DNA of 64,000 nucleotides from Bacteroidota bacterium (GCA_029557915.1 JAKQHS010000190.1:1-64000), one strand, 5' to 3'; shown: positions 50,991 to 61,379, counted from the first letter of the stretch. Program-made: numbers and translations. Notes: generated from the letters alone by a model not told the origin.

Positions 50991-53900
50991 CTAAAGATCG
51001 GAAGCCGGTCCTCTCTGGTTGAGATCGTCTTTCAGTTTTTGTTTGAACTCCCGGATGGAATCAAATTCCTTCCGCCAGCTCAAACCTCCTCCTATCCGGT
51101 CCCGCAGCTGCCCCTGGTTGATGTCATCCTTTTTGGCATAAGCCCTTATTTTGAGCCTGCGGTCCCTGGTCAGGGCATATTCAACCTCAAAATGGGGAGT
51201 GATCAGCCGGTTGAACAGGGTGCTGTTTATAAAATTGGCCCCTACGCCAACGCTGAGACGGTCCTCAAAAAAACGGGGACCAAGACTGATCGCCACTTCA
51301 TCGAAAACGGAAAGGTTGTTGATATCGATCGCGTTATTGTTATTGTAATAATTTACGTCGAAATCGAAACCGGAAATCACCGCGTTGTCCGCGACCAATT
51401 CTTTTAAGGCATTTTCCACCAGGATGGACAGCTGGTTTGATATAAACTGGGAAAGATTGTTGATCGTGGATCCGATCACCCCGCTTGAAGCAACGAGTTG
51501 GTTGGGCGGGAGGAAACTTCCCCAGACCATCAGCCCGAGCACTTGCTGGTTCAACGCGTTTTGATCGGATTTGAGGAGGTTGAGTTTATTGTCCACAATA
51601 TTCCTGAGGTTGCCGGTGAGGTTGGGGATGTCCAGTCCGAAACTGATTTCAGGCTTAAAGAGTTTGCCGAATAAATGCATGCTCAGGTCGACGGCAGACT
51701 GGGTGCGGAGTTCTGCGCTTTCAATGGCATTTTCATATTCGGGGAGCAGGTTAATCAGGCTCGAGGTAAGCCCTTTGTAATCCGCATCCAGATTGATGTC
51801 CGCATCGGTGGGGCTGCCGTCCCATCGGATGGTGCCCCCCTGCCGGATCACGAATGGTTTATTCACCACCCCGAGCAAGGTAAAGAGGTACTCACCCTGT
51901 TCCACTTCGTAATTGCCAAACATGGCAATGTCTCCGTTCCGTTCGAACCGCATTTGAAGGTCACCGTTGCCCCGGCCTTTCAGGATGTCCCCTCTTTTTT
52001 CGTCAAAAATGAGGGAGATTTCCGCATCGTCATTTACGGTGAGGTCAATGCTCACCGAAAGACCGTTGGCCGCCACCACGCGCGGCTCCTGGGTTTCGCT
52101 GGCGGTCGAGGCCTGGACGGGCCTGAATTTGACCAGTCGTTCGCTGGTGATTTCGGTAGTCTGGCTGATCGGGATATAAAGGACCGTGGGCCTCGCCGTG
52201 GTCCCCTGCACATCGATGTCAATCCGGTTGAAGGGACCGGTAAAACGGGCATTCACATTGCCGACCACGGTCCCGTAATAGTCCGGGTTCTGAACTTTTG
52301 TGGTCTTAAGTACGAGGAAACGGTTTGAACGGATCCCGGCATTTAATCTGAACCGGTTGAACCGGTCATGTTCAATACCTCCCTGGATGGTACCGGTGTT
52401 GCCAAGTTCGTCCCTCAGGCTAACCCCCGAGGCATCGATCAAATTATTCGTGATGGTCACGGGCTGGTTGCCGATCTGGAAACTGGTTCCGAGGTAATTG
52501 ATCTTGAGGGAGCCATCGCCGATATTTACCCGTCCTTTAAACTCCGGTTTCCCGCCCACCTTATTGATCTCAAAAGTTCCTACGATGTTGCCGCGGGTCT
52601 GGTCCACGATGTCGTCGATCATGAACTCAAACAACTTCAATGGGAAATCCTTGAAAAGTACCTTGAACTGGTAATTGTTTTTTACCCCGTTTGAATTTTT
52701 CCCCGAAGGGTCAAAAAAACCTTCCCCCATCAGCTGCCTGGAGCCGTCCAGCAAAGCCACGCTCAGGTTAAAAGGCTGATTGGTATTTACATTATAAAGA
52801 TTGAGGTCAAGCAGGCCAAAATAGGTGTCGTTGATATAAAAGGAATCGACCCTTCCGGATAACCGCACCCCACGGAAAGTGAATACATCCGCGATTTCCG
52901 CGTTAAGGTCCAGCCTTCCTCCGGCATCCCAGGCTTTTACGGGATTGAAGGAATTTACCCAGTTGATGTCAAAATCCGTAAACTGGACCCGGAGGCCTTT
53001 GTTGTCCCTGCTGACGATTTCAATCCGTTCGGTACCGTGTTCAAACCTCAGATTCTGCGTGCGGAGATATCCGGGGCGGTACACAATTTCATTGTTTGGC
53101 AGAATGCTCCAGTTTTTGTCCATGAAAGAAAGATTGGAAGGAGCCAGGGACAAATGCCAGGAGGAATCGATCAGGCGGATCGCCCCGTTGAGCGAGACGT
53201 TATTGAGCAATTTGGACACTTCCGGGGTACGGATGGAAAAATTCAGCAGATTGTAAGAAAGGTCAGCGGTCAATACCAATTGGGGTATTCTGAAGTTGCC
53301 GCTGTAGATCGAATCGATCAGGGAGGTGGTATAGGCCACGGCCCCTTTTGCTTCCAGCCTGCCAATGGCATTGAATACTTTAAAGTCTTTCCACCTGAAA
53401 TCGACGATATTCCAGTTGGCCACCATATATTTTTGAGCCGAATGGACGGATCCTTTAAGACGGAATGGTTGTGAGGCTTCCATATCCTGTTTCAGGATCC
53501 TGCTCAATCCCCTTAAATCCTTTACATCCAGCGTAAAGTCATAGGAACAGGAAATCACCGAATCCGGATTCTGTTTCAGGGCTTCCTGGATAGGCAGGGA
53601 TTTTAAGAAATCGGGGAATTGGTTTTTCAATTGTTGGTTTAGAGCCGGCCAAATGTTTTTAATCAGGTAGTTCCCTCTGAGTTCACCATCGATCCAGTCC
53701 GAATGGACCGTGATGCCCCGGGTTCCGTCCGCGCTGCGGTCGGCATCCACCTCCATGTTTTGAAGCAGGACCGGTACGGAATCCACCTGGATGATGACCT
53801 GGTCCAAATCCACCTTGCCAATGAGTTCATCGAAATTCCGCCCGATCATGGAAATTTCCGTATTGCCCGAAAAAGCCAGGGGCTTCTTGGAAATGTTCAA

Positions 53901-55769
53901 CCGGTAAAGGTCCAGTTGGCTGATTTCCGCTGTGAAATTGTAGGCAGGTTGGGTATTGGTAAAATCAATTTTTCCGATAAACGCCAGGTCTGCATTGGCA
54001 TCCCGCAGAATCAGTTTCCCGTCCAGCAGTTTTTGATTGAGATGACCGTCAAAGGTGATGTCTTTATAAGCGTACTTTTTAAAGTCCAGTTGGCTGACGA
54101 CGGCTTCCAGCGTGGCTTCGGCGGTCGCGGCAGTCAAGCCTTTCCCATCCGTAATTTTGGCTTTCAAGCTGGTTTTTCCCAATTCCTCGTTTTCAGCCCA
54201 TTTCCCAAGATCAAAATCAATCAGGTCGATTTCTCCGGAATAACTGGCCACCTCTGCCCCTTTCCGGGTATTCAGACGCATATCCATCCTGGACGAACCG
54301 ATGTCGGTTTGCAAGACCCCGTAGGCCACAAAGTCCGCCAGGGAGCCGTCAAAGTTTCCCCGGAAGCGAAGCTTGCCTAATTTATCAAAATTGGCCAGCT
54401 TTTCATTTGCGGGCAGGAGCTGCCTGAGGGAGGCCATATCCGTCTGCAGGTTTTTTAATCGCAGGGACAAAAAACTTTCTCCCGGAATGGTCACGTTGTT
54501 GAGGTCAAAATCTCCATTCAGACTCAGGGTATTTCCGATTTTTAAAACCACTTTTGAACCCTTCAGGTCATTGATCGAGCCGGTGAGCAATCCGTCCATC
54601 TCCAGTTTTTTGGCGGAATTGGCCTGGAGAAACCGGTTCTTTTTAAGGGAAGGCAGCCATTCGAGCAGCTCCGACACCGACAAACTGGAACCGTTTAAAA
54701 CCATTTTCCATTTTACCTCATCTTCAAAACGCGCAAAGTTTTCAAAACCCTTAAAATGGAGCTGGATGCTGTCCTTCAGGCGGCTGTCCCGGGTTTGCAG
54801 ATCCAGGCCGTTGAGCTGTATGGTTTGATAGTCCACAACAATGGATCCCGCGCTCAGGTTGCGGATGCCCATTTGTTGCGGATTCAGGGCTGTCAGTTTA
54901 CCCAGGGTCCCTTCCAGCCGGCCCTGGGATAAGCTGAGGCTTTCGACTTCAAGGCTGATGTCCTGGAGATGATTGGTGACGGCCTGCCAGGAAACCACCG
55001 GTTTTATATCGTAGCGATCGAAGCGTCCGTCCCTTATGCTCAATTCCCTGATCTTTACCGTGAGCAGGGAGTCTTCTATCCATTTGAAGGCTTTGCTTTT
55101 GGTTTTAGGCCCTTTGGAGCTCAAGCTGATGCTTGGCCTGGTCAGGACGATCCGGTCTATTTCAAACCTTTTGTTTTTGAGATCAAGGAGATCGACATTT
55201 ATCGCAGCGTCGTCAAGGTATATATCTGAAGTGGAATTCGGGGAATCCTGGATAAAATGAATTCTTCGGAGAGCCAGGGACTCCAGGTCCAGGGAAATGC
55301 CGCCTCCCCCGGATTTTTTGCCTCCTGACTTCAGGTTTAGTTTCCGAAGTGCCTGCTCCAGGGAACTCAGGGAATCTCCTTCGTATTGAAGGTCCTTGAG
55401 GGTCAGCCCTTCCAGAAAGGCCCCTTTGAAACGGAAATCTTTACGCAGCAGTGAAGTGATCGCCATATTGAGGTCCACCGCAAATCGATCGATATGAACC
55501 AGGGTGTCCTGGCGGGCATCGGATACATGAACACCGCTTACCATAAACCGGTTGAACCATTCCAGGGAAAAGCGGTCAATGGTTACGGCTTGGCCGAGTT
55601 TCCCGGACAAATAGACTTCAGCCTTAGTCCTTGCCCAATTTTGTACCGGAGGGGCCTGGATCACCAGGGCCAGAAACAAAATCAGCAAAATACAACCCAC
55701 GACCAGGGTCAAAAGGCCCCGGAATATCTTTCCCTTGAAAGTGGCTTTATATTTTTCTGGTATGGACAT
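50991..55769 (-). CDS. tamB: TamB-family translocation and assembly module protein
   Basis: A 1592-residue AsmA-like protein: one N-terminal membrane anchor (about 16-36, TLVVGCILLILFLALVIQ), then a long repeat beta-rich body that spans the periplasm, and the conserved TamB C-terminal domain (about 1130-1560; VNKPFVIRQGGTIRWDGSP, LINLLPEYENAIESAELRTQ, LGLMVWGSFLPPNQ). Such proteins form a hydrophobic groove that carries phospholipids between membranes and help outer-membrane protein assembly. The last 30 residues are charged. The TamA partner is not in the window. It is the third gene of folP-amidohydrolase-tamB, 68 nt after the second. Confidence 0.93.
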   Translation of the reverse strand: MSIPEKYKATFKGKIFRGLLTLVVGCILLILFLALVIQAPPVQNWARTKAEVYLSGKLGQAVTIDRFSLEWFNRFMVSGVHVSDARQDTLVHIDRFAVDLNMAITSLLRKDFRFKGAFLEGLTLKDLQYEGDSLSSLEQALRKLNLKSGGKKSGGGGISLDLESLALRRIHFIQDSPNSTSDIYLDDAAINVDLLDLKNKRFEIDRIVLTRPSISLSSKGPKTKSKAFKWIEDSLLTVKIRELSIRDGRFDRYDIKPVVSWQAVTNHLQDISLEVESLSLSQGRLEGTLGKLTALNPQQMGIRNLSAGSIVVDYQTIQLNGLDLQTRDSRLKDSIQLHFKGFENFARFEDEVKWKMVLNGSSLSVSELLEWLPSLKKNRFLQANSAKKLEMDGLLTGSINDLKGSKVVLKIGNTLSLNGDFDLNNVTIPGESFLSLRLKNLQTDMASLRQLLPANEKLANFDKLGKLRFRGNFDGSLADFVAYGVLQTDIGSSRMDMRLNTRKGAEVASYSGEIDLIDFDLGKWAENEELGKTSLKAKITDGKGLTAATAEATLEAVVSQLDFKKYAYKDITFDGHLNQKLLDGKLILRDANADLAFIGKIDFTNTQPAYNFTAEISQLDLYRLNISKKPLAFSGNTEISMIGRNFDELIGKVDLDQVIIQVDSVPVLLQNMEVDADRSADGTRGITVHSDWIDGELRGNYLIKNIWPALNQQLKNQFPDFLKSLPIQEALKQNPDSVISCSYDFTLDVKDLRGLSRILKQDMEASQPFRLKGSVHSAQKYMVANWNIVDFRWKDFKVFNAIGRLEAKGAVAYTTSLIDSIYSGNFRIPQLVLTADLSYNLLNFSIRTPEVSKLLNNVSLNGAIRLIDSSWHLSLAPSNLSFMDKNWSILPNNEIVYRPGYLRTQNLRFEHGTERIEIVSRDNKGLRVQFTDFDINWVNSFNPVKAWDAGGRLDLNAEIADVFTFRGVRLSGRVDSFYINDTYFGLLDLNLYNVNTNQPFNLSVALLDGSRQLMGEGFFDPSGKNSNGVKNNYQFKVLFKDFPLKLFEFMIDDIVDQTRGNIVGTFEINKVGGKPEFKGRVNIGDGSLKINYLGTSFQIGNQPVTITNNLIDASGVSLRDELGNTGTIQGGIEHDRFNRFRLNAGIRSNRFLVLKTTKVQNPDYYGTVVGNVNARFTGPFNRIDIDVQGTTARPTVLYIPISQTTEITSERLVKFRPVQASTASETQEPRVVAANGLSVSIDLTVNDDAEISLIFDEKRGDILKGRGNGDLQMRFERNGDIAMFGNYEVEQGEYLFTLLGVVNKPFVIRQGGTIRWDGSPTDADINLDADYKGLTSSLINLLPEYENAIESAELRTQSAVDLSMHLFGKLFKPEISFGLDIPNLTGNLRNIVDNKLNLLKSDQNALNQQVLGLMVWGSFLPPNQLVASSGVIGSTINNLSQFISNQLSILVENALKELVADNAVISGFDFDVNYYNNNNAIDINNLSVFDEVAISLGPRFFEDRLSVGVGANFINSTLFNRLITPHFEVEYALTRDRRLKIRAYAKKDDINQGQLRDRIGGGLSWRKEFDSIREFKQKLKDDLNQRGPASDL

Positions 55770-55837
55770 TAATTTATTAACGCAGCCCGGGCTTCAATAA
55801 TTTCTGTTCGGAAGGCCTTAACCCCTGTTTAACCCTG

Positions 55838-57136
55838 TCAATCATGCCTGTAGATCCTGCCTTCTTTCATTACAAAACGGACTTGCTGAATCCGGTTGAA
55901 ATCCCGCATCGCGTCGCCTTCAACGGCCACAATGTCTGCAAACTTCCCGGCCTCCAGGGACCCGGTCTGGTCCGATATGCCGAGGATGGAAGCATTGATG
56001 ACGGTTGCCGCCCGGATGCAATCCATTGGGCTCATGCCGAGCTCGTGCATGTATTGGAATTCCAAGCCGTTTTTGCCATGGGGAAATACCCCGGCATCCG
56101 TTCCGAAAGCGATCCGGGCGCCTTTTTTGACCAGTTTTTCAAATACGTTCCGGATCAATCTGCCGGTTTCTATGGCTTTTACGCGGACCATTTCCGGAAA
56201 AAAACCAGGTATCCGTGCAGAATCGGACACCGACATGCCCGCGGTCAGGGTCGGCACATAATAAACTCCTTTCCGGACCAGCAGATCCATGGTGGAATCC
56301 GTCATCTGTGAACCATGCTCTATGGTGGTTACCCCCGCGAGGATGGCCCTGCGGATCCCCTCGTCCCCGTGGGCATGAGCGGCGACATGAACCCCATAAT
56401 CCCGGGCCGTCTCCACGATGGCATTCAATTCTTCCTGTGAAAACTGAGGCCTGCTCCCGTCTCTGGTCAGGCTGGTCACCCCCCCGGTAGCAGTCACTTT
56501 GATCACATCCGCACCGTCTTTCAACATTTGCCTCACGGCTTTGCGGCATTCATCGGGGCTGTTGGCCACACCCGATTCCGGGCCGGGAGCGTTGTAGATC
56601 CCTTTTTTTGCACCGGAGGTTTGGTCGCCGTGGCCACCGGTACTGGAAATAGCCTTGAAGGAAGTATATATCCTCGGCCCGGTGGCCAGCCCTTTGAGAA
56701 TCGCGTTTTTATAGGCTACGTTCACTCCTGTTCCGCCCAGTTCCCTGACTGTGGTAAATCCGGCGAGGAGGGTCTTTTCACCAAAAGAAGCGGCCAGGTA
56801 AGCCACATCGGATTCGGAAAGCGTAAACCGGTTGATATAACTTCCGCGCTCGATCACGGACTCGATGTGGACATGCATATCGATCCAGCCTGGCATTACG
56901 GTCTTGTCTTTGAGATCAATGAGTTTGGCGGAAGCCGGAGGGTCCACATATCCATGCAGAACCTCCCGGATTTTTTTCTGTTCGACCACCAGGGTCATTC
57001 CGGGTTCTACTTTACCACTATTTACATTCACCAGATTACCGCAATGGAGATAGATGGTTTGCGAGTACAGCTGAACGGTGCAAACGAAAATCAGGCATGA
57101 ATGGAGAACGAGTCCTATGGTATTCTTTAACTTCAT
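55838..57136 (-). CDS. Exported metal-dependent amidohydrolase
   Basis: A 432-residue amidohydrolase-superfamily enzyme with a signal peptide (ends VQLYSQ). The metal site is seen in WIDMHVHIES (HxH), HVAAHAHGDEGIRR, TTIEHGSQMTDS and AFGTDAGVFPHGKNGLEF (Asp). The layout matches the imidazolonepropionase/prolidase-like group; many secreted members cleave dipeptides or cyclic amides. Substrate is unknown. ATG 57136 is the right start because an upstream ATG at 57187 would overlap folP and gives no signal peptide. It is 11 nt after folP. Confidence 0.87.
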   Translation of the reverse strand: MKLKNTIGLVLHSCLIFVCTVQLYSQTIYLHCGNLVNVNSGKVEPGMTLVVEQKKIREVLHGYVDPPASAKLIDLKDKTVMPGWIDMHVHIESVIERGSYINRFTLSESDVAYLAASFGEKTLLAGFTTVRELGGTGVNVAYKNAILKGLATGPRIYTSFKAISSTGGHGDQTSGAKKGIYNAPGPESGVANSPDECRKAVRQMLKDGADVIKVTATGGVTSLTRDGSRPQFSQEELNAIVETARDYGVHVAAHAHGDEGIRRAILAGVTTIEHGSQMTDSTMDLLVRKGVYYVPTLTAGMSVSDSARIPGFFPEMVRVKAIETGRLIRNVFEKLVKKGARIAFGTDAGVFPHGKNGLEFQYMHELGMSPMDCIRAATVINASILGISDQTGSLEAGKFADIVAVEGDAMRDFNRIQQVRFVMKEGRIYRHD

Positions 57137-57147
57137 AAAAGGCGAAT

Positions 57148-58014
57148 TTAGCTGTTTTCGGGGGCGCTCCCTTGCAATTTCTCCCACACTTTTATAGTAT
57201 CGTTGGCGGCTCGCACATCATGGACCCTCAGCAGCCGGGCGCCGGCATTCAGGGCCTGTATGTGGAGGGCGGTGGTGCCATGCAGGGCGTCCTCCGGTGT
57301 TACGCCCAGCGTTTTCCAAATCATGGACTTTCTCGACAAACCGACCAAGATGGGGAATTCCAGCAATTTAAAAACGTGAAGGTTTTTCAGCAGAACATAA
57401 TTCTGGTCCACGGTTTTGGCAAATCCGAACCCGGGATCGAGAATAAGGTCATGGACTCCTTTTTTAAGCAGCAATGGAATCCGCTGGATAAAATAGTCCA
57501 GCACTTCGCGGATGAGGTCATCGTATTGCACCAGACTGTTCATCGTCCTCGGCGTTCCTTTCATATGCATGAGGATATAAGGCAATTTATACTGGGCGGC
57601 CCAGTCCCAGATCTCTCCCCCCGCCCCCCCGCTGACATCGTTGACCAGGTGGATCCCATATGGGGCTATCGCTTCCAGCACGGAAACCCGGTAGGTATCG
57701 ATGGACAAGAGGACTTCGGGAAAGCGGGAGCGGATGCAGGAACAGGCCAGATGAAGCCTTTCCTTTTCAACTTCTTCTTCCAGTTCGGGGGCGCCCGGCC
57801 TTGTGGACATCGCACCCAGGTCAATAAACCGGGCCCCTTCGGAGATCATCCGCCCTGCCTTCTCCAGGATCTCGTCTTCCCGGATCGCCCTCGAACCTTT
57901 ATAAAATGAATCCGTGGTCAGGTTGAGAATACCCAGTAGTACGGGCCTTTCCAGCGACACCAGGGTTCCCCGGCAATTGAGGCTAGGCGGGACAAAAAAG
58001 GGATCCGTATACAT
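57148..58014 (-). CDS. folP: Dihydropteroate synthase
   Basis: Joins p-aminobenzoate to the pterin pyrophosphate in folate synthesis; target of sulphonamides. The 288-residue product from ATG 58014 has VLLGILNLTTDSFYKGSRAI (substrate loop 1; the usual family word is Asn-Val-Thr-Pro-Asp-Ser-Phe, here Asn-Leu-Thr-Thr-Asp-Ser-Phe), ARFIDLGAMSTRPGA (loop 2, with Thr-Arg-Pro-Gly), LVNDVSGG, PYILMHMKGTPRTM and LILDPGFGFAKTVDQNY, and ends VHDVRAANDTIKVWEKL. A GTG at 58044 is a longer alternative. Start of the leftward three-gene run. The 267 nt upstream to 58282 hold no convincing gene. Confidence 0.95.
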   Translation of the reverse strand: MYTDPFFVPPSLNCRGTLVSLERPVLLGILNLTTDSFYKGSRAIREDEILEKAGRMISEGARFIDLGAMSTRPGAPELEEEVEKERLHLACSCIRSRFPEVLLSIDTYRVSVLEAIAPYGIHLVNDVSGGAGGEIWDWAAQYKLPYILMHMKGTPRTMNSLVQYDDLIREVLDYFIQRIPLLLKKGVHDLILDPGFGFAKTVDQNYVLLKNLHVFKLLEFPILVGLSRKSMIWKTLGVTPEDALHGTTALHIQALNAGARLLRVHDVRAANDTIKVWEKLQGSAPENS

Positions 58015-58281
58015 GCTTAAAACGAAGGTCGTCAAAATATTCACAGGGAGACCATTAAGAGAAAAAAGGCTATATGTTAAATTGTTTGTTTCATAAAGAT
58101 TTTAAATTACTTTTAGGACTTCAGGGCTTGACCAGAAGGGTTCCCATAAACGATGCCATAAAGTGCGTGAATGGAAGAGGGTCCATTAAAAAATGGCTGG
58201 TGTGCTTCCCGGTCTTCATGGCAGCGTTTTTTTCTTTTGGGCATCCCCTGAAACGAATTGATTTATTAACCAAAAACTTGT

Positions 58282-59628
58282 TTGACCGTGCGGATTAGTC
58301 ATCGACAGAATCAGGGGGATCGTTTTGCCTCATCGCATACACGTTATGGTATTTTTCTCTTTTGCAGTTTCCTCCTTTTCAGTTCTTTCTTTTTATTTCC
58401 CGCCCGTTTTGGAAAGCTCTCTGCGCCTCCGGCTATTCAGGAAGAACAATGCGTGGAACCGGTCTATCTCTACGGTTTTGACAGTAACATTTTTCACATT
58501 GAAGAAGGTAAAATCCTTCGAAACGATTATCTCGGTAAAATTCTCTCCAACTGCGGCATCCCCGGCGACCTGATCCACCAGATTTCCGAGCACGCCAAAG
58601 ATATTTTTTCAGTCAATAAATTGCAGGCCGGTAAAAAATTTGCCCTCGTCTCCGGGCAACCCTGCGGCAAACCGGATTATTTTGTTTATGAACCCAATCC
58701 CTGGTCCTTCGTGATTTATGGGCTGGGTGAAAAACCGGAGGCCAAAGTGGTCCAGAGGCCCATCGTCACGAGCACCCATTTTAAAGAAGGCCATATTGAA
58801 AGTTCGCTCTGGAATGCCATGGCTGATCAGGGATCCACCCTGCAACTGATCTCCCTGATGGAGGAAGCCCTGGGCAGCCAGGTGGATTTTTATCACGTCC
58901 AGCAGGGTGATTCTTTCCGCCTCATCTATGAAACCCGGGCCGTCGAAGGGGAAATCGTGGATATCGGGAAACTTACGGGCGCCTATTTTAAGAATGAAAA
59001 CAAAGAATATTACGCCATCTATTATGAGACCTCAAAACACAAGGGTTTCTTTGACCTGAAGGGCGCACCGACTAAAAAGTCCTTTCTGAAATCCCCGGTG
59101 GAGATCGGATATATTTCCTCCCGCTTCAATCCGAGCCGGCTCCATCCCATTTTGAAATACCGCAGGCCTCACCTGGGCACCGATTATGCAGCCCGGCACG
59201 GCTCGCCCATCCGGGCGGTCGCTAACGGAACCGTTACAGAAGCCCAGCGTAAAGGCGGCAATGGATTATATGTTAAGATCAGACACGACAAGACCTATGA
59301 GACCCAATACCTGCACATGTCTAAACTGGGAAGCGGCATAAGGCCCGGAACCCGGGTAAACCAGGGGCAGACCATAGGTTATGTCGGCCAATCCGGATTG
59401 GCCACCGGCCCGCATGTTTGTTTCAGGTTTTGGAAGAACGGCAGGCAGGTAAACCATCTCCGGGAAAACTTTCCGGATCCCGATCCCATGCCTAAAGAAG
59501 ACCTTCCTGCTTTTTTCCAGTGGAGGGATAAGATCATGGATCAACTGAGATCGGGCAATTCCCTCGATGCACAAAATCACCCGGATTTTACCGACTATCC
59601 AAGACCCATCCCTCTGATTAAATCCTGA
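58282..59628 (+). CDS. M23-type LytM domain protein with an altered zinc motif
   Basis: A 448-residue exported protein with a membrane or signal segment (about 24-42, IFLFCSFLLFSSFFLFP), a middle region containing a LysM-like or opacity-type part (QVDFYHVQQGDSFRLIYETR) and a C-terminal LytM/M23 peptidase domain (about 268-410). In the M23 site, His297 and Asp301 (PHLGTDYA), His345 (YLHMSKL) and His378 (GPHVCFRF) are present, but the zinc ligand usually at the second His of H-x-H is Cys380. Enzyme or regulator (as in EnvC/NlpD activators) cannot be decided. TTG 58282 is the first start in frame; GTG 58288 is also possible. Confidence 0.85.
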   Translation: MTVRISHRQNQGDRFASSHTRYGIFLFCSFLLFSSFFLFPARFGKLSAPPAIQEEQCVEPVYLYGFDSNIFHIEEGKILRNDYLGKILSNCGIPGDLIHQISEHAKDIFSVNKLQAGKKFALVSGQPCGKPDYFVYEPNPWSFVIYGLGEKPEAKVVQRPIVTSTHFKEGHIESSLWNAMADQGSTLQLISLMEEALGSQVDFYHVQQGDSFRLIYETRAVEGEIVDIGKLTGAYFKNENKEYYAIYYETSKHKGFFDLKGAPTKKSFLKSPVEIGYISSRFNPSRLHPILKYRRPHLGTDYAARHGSPIRAVANGTVTEAQRKGGNGLYVKIRHDKTYETQYLHMSKLGSGIRPGTRVNQGQTIGYVGQSGLATGPHVCFRFWKNGRQVNHLRENFPDPDPMPKEDLPAFFQWRDKIMDQLRSGNSLDAQNHPDFTDYPRPIPLIKS

Positions 59629-59649
59629 GTCTTAACCTTCGCACGGAGC

Positions 59650-60699
59650 TCATTCCACTTTGCCCGCAAGGGTAAAACTGAAAACCGTTCCTTTGCCCGG
59701 ACTGCTTCTGACCTTGATCTGCTGCCCGTGTGCTTCCACAATGTGTTTCACGATGGACAAGCCCAGGCCGCTTCCGCCTGCCTGACGGGATCTGGCCTTA
59801 TCGACCCGGTAAAACCGGTCGAAAATATGACGCAGATGCCGGGCTTCTATACCCGGGCCGTCATCCGCCACTTCCACCAGCACCTGCTCCCCAAGATCAT
59901 GAAGGCTGATGGTGGTATGACCTCCGGGATTGCCGTATTTTATGGAATTTTCAAGTAAATTGACAAATACCTGGCGCAGGTAGTCGGGATCCGCTTTAAC
60001 CCAGATTTCATGATCCGTCTCCGTCTTGAGATCCAGGGAAATTTTTTTCTCAGCGGCCATCAGTTCCATTTCATGAAGCATGGCTTCCGTAAAACCGATC
60101 ATTTCAATTTCTTCCCATTCCAGGGAAAGCTGGTCCGATTCCAGCTTATAGATCGAGTCGAGGTCTTCGATGATTTTGATCAGGCGGTCCGTGTTTTCCG
60201 CTGTTTTCCGGAGATAAAGCTGATTGACCTTCGGATCGGTCAAAGCCCCGTCAAGGAGGGTATGGACATAACCCTGGATATTAAAGATAGGGGTCTTCAG
60301 TTCATGGGCCACATTCCCGACAAAGTCCTGGCGGTAACGCTCCAGGTCCCTCAGGGCGCTCATTTCCTTATTCTGGGACTTGATGAACTGGGAGACTTCC
60401 TTTTCAACTTGTTGGAACAAGGGTTTGTCCGGATAAATCTGAGTTGGAGCATCTACCGTCGAGCTTGGACGGTGGATCATTTCGTAAATATGCCTGACTT
60501 TGGGAACCAGGTATTTGTTTATAATAAACCGGGTGACCCCATAGGCCATCAGGCCGGTAAACAGGGCAATGACCAGGCGGAGGATATTTTGCTGCTCGCT
60601 GTACAGGATTTGGGTAAAAAACCATTGGTTAAAATAGACGGCCGCGCAGACGACGGCTCCGGTCAAAATGGCCAATTGCCTGGGGGTGATGTTTTTCAT
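59650..60699 (-). CDS. Sensor histidine kinase of PhoR type
   Basis: A 349-residue membrane sensor with two N-terminal helices (about 8-24 and 38-56), a short linker, the H-box DFVGNVAHELKTPIFN (His132), and catalytic boxes NLLENSIKYG (N), VADDGPGIE (G1) and GGSGLGLSIVKHIVEAHGQQ (G2). The periplasmic part between helices is very short, so the signal may be sensed in the membrane. Encoded 5 nt after the regulator gene, as one operon. Confidence 0.92.
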   Translation of the reverse strand: MKNITPRQLAILTGAVVCAAVYFNQWFFTQILYSEQQNILRLVIALFTGLMAYGVTRFIINKYLVPKVRHIYEMIHRPSSTVDAPTQIYPDKPLFQQVEKEVSQFIKSQNKEMSALRDLERYRQDFVGNVAHELKTPIFNIQGYVHTLLDGALTDPKVNQLYLRKTAENTDRLIKIIEDLDSIYKLESDQLSLEWEEIEMIGFTEAMLHEMELMAAEKKISLDLKTETDHEIWVKADPDYLRQVFVNLLENSIKYGNPGGHTTISLHDLGEQVLVEVADDGPGIEARHLRHIFDRFYRVDKARSRQAGGSGLGLSIVKHIVEAHGQQIKVRSSPGKGTVFSFTLAGKVE

Positions 60700-60704
60700 T
60701 CCAT

Positions 60705-61379
60705 TTAAAAGACAAATTTATAGCCCACCCCTTTAATGGTCTGAACATATTTGTCCCCGATCTTTTCCCGGAGTTTACGGATATGGACGTCGATGGTCCG
60801 GTCCCCTACGATCACTTCCCTGCCCCAGATTTTGGCAAGGATTTCATTCCTGCCAAAAACTTTTCCGGGTTTGGATGCCAGCAGGTGCAGGATCTCAAAT
60901 TCCTTTTTGGGTAAATCCACGGGTGTCCCTTTGATGGAAACGGTAAAACTTGAAGGATCGATGACGAGGTCTTCAAACTTCAGGCTTTCATTGGTTTTAA
61001 TATCGCTGCGCCTGAGCAGCGCGTTGATCCGGCTAAGAAAAACGGAGGGTTTCAGCGGTTTGGTGATGTAATCGTCGGCGCCTACATTCAGCGCTTCGAT
61101 CTGGGTCTGGTCTTCCTGCCGGGCGGTGAGCATGGTGATCAGGACATCTTTAAACTCCGGTTTCGCGCGTATTTTCCTGCAGAGTTCCACGCCGGACATG
61201 CCAGGCATCATGATGTCCAGTACAAAAATATGGGGATTAAACCGTTCGGCGAGCTTCAGGGCTTCCAGGCCATCTGCAGCGACCTCCACCTGGTATCCGT
61301 TTTTGGACAGATTATAGGCTAAAAATTCCCGGATATCATCCTCATCGTCCACCACCAGCACCTTGGCTTTGGTCTCCAT
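60705..61379 (-). CDS. OmpR/PhoB-type response regulator
   Basis: A 224-residue transcription factor: receiver domain (about 5-118) with acidic DDEDD near 11 and phospho-acceptor Asp55 in FVLDIMMPGMSG; C-terminal winged helix (about 130-222) with FEILHLLASKPGKVFGRNEI and WGREVIVGDRTIDVHIRKLR. Partner of the kinase at 59650. Such pairs in this phylum often respond to phosphate or envelope signals; the target genes cannot be read here. Confidence 0.94.
   Translation of the reverse strand: METKAKVLVVDDEDDIREFLAYNLSKNGYQVEVAADGLEALKLAERFNPHIFVLDIMMPGMSGVELCRKIRAKPEFKDVLITMLTARQEDQTQIEALNVGADDYITKPLKPSVFLSRINALLRRSDIKTNESLKFEDLVIDPSSFTVSIKGTPVDLPKKEFEILHLLASKPGKVFGRNEILAKIWGREVIVGDRTIDVHIRKLREKIGDKYVQTIKGVGYKFVF

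Noticed and set aside
58074-58298. Plus-strand 74-codon frame between folP and the M23 gene
   Set aside because: It overlaps the start of the M23 gene, has a composition unlike its neighbours, matches no family I know and lacks a promoter box.
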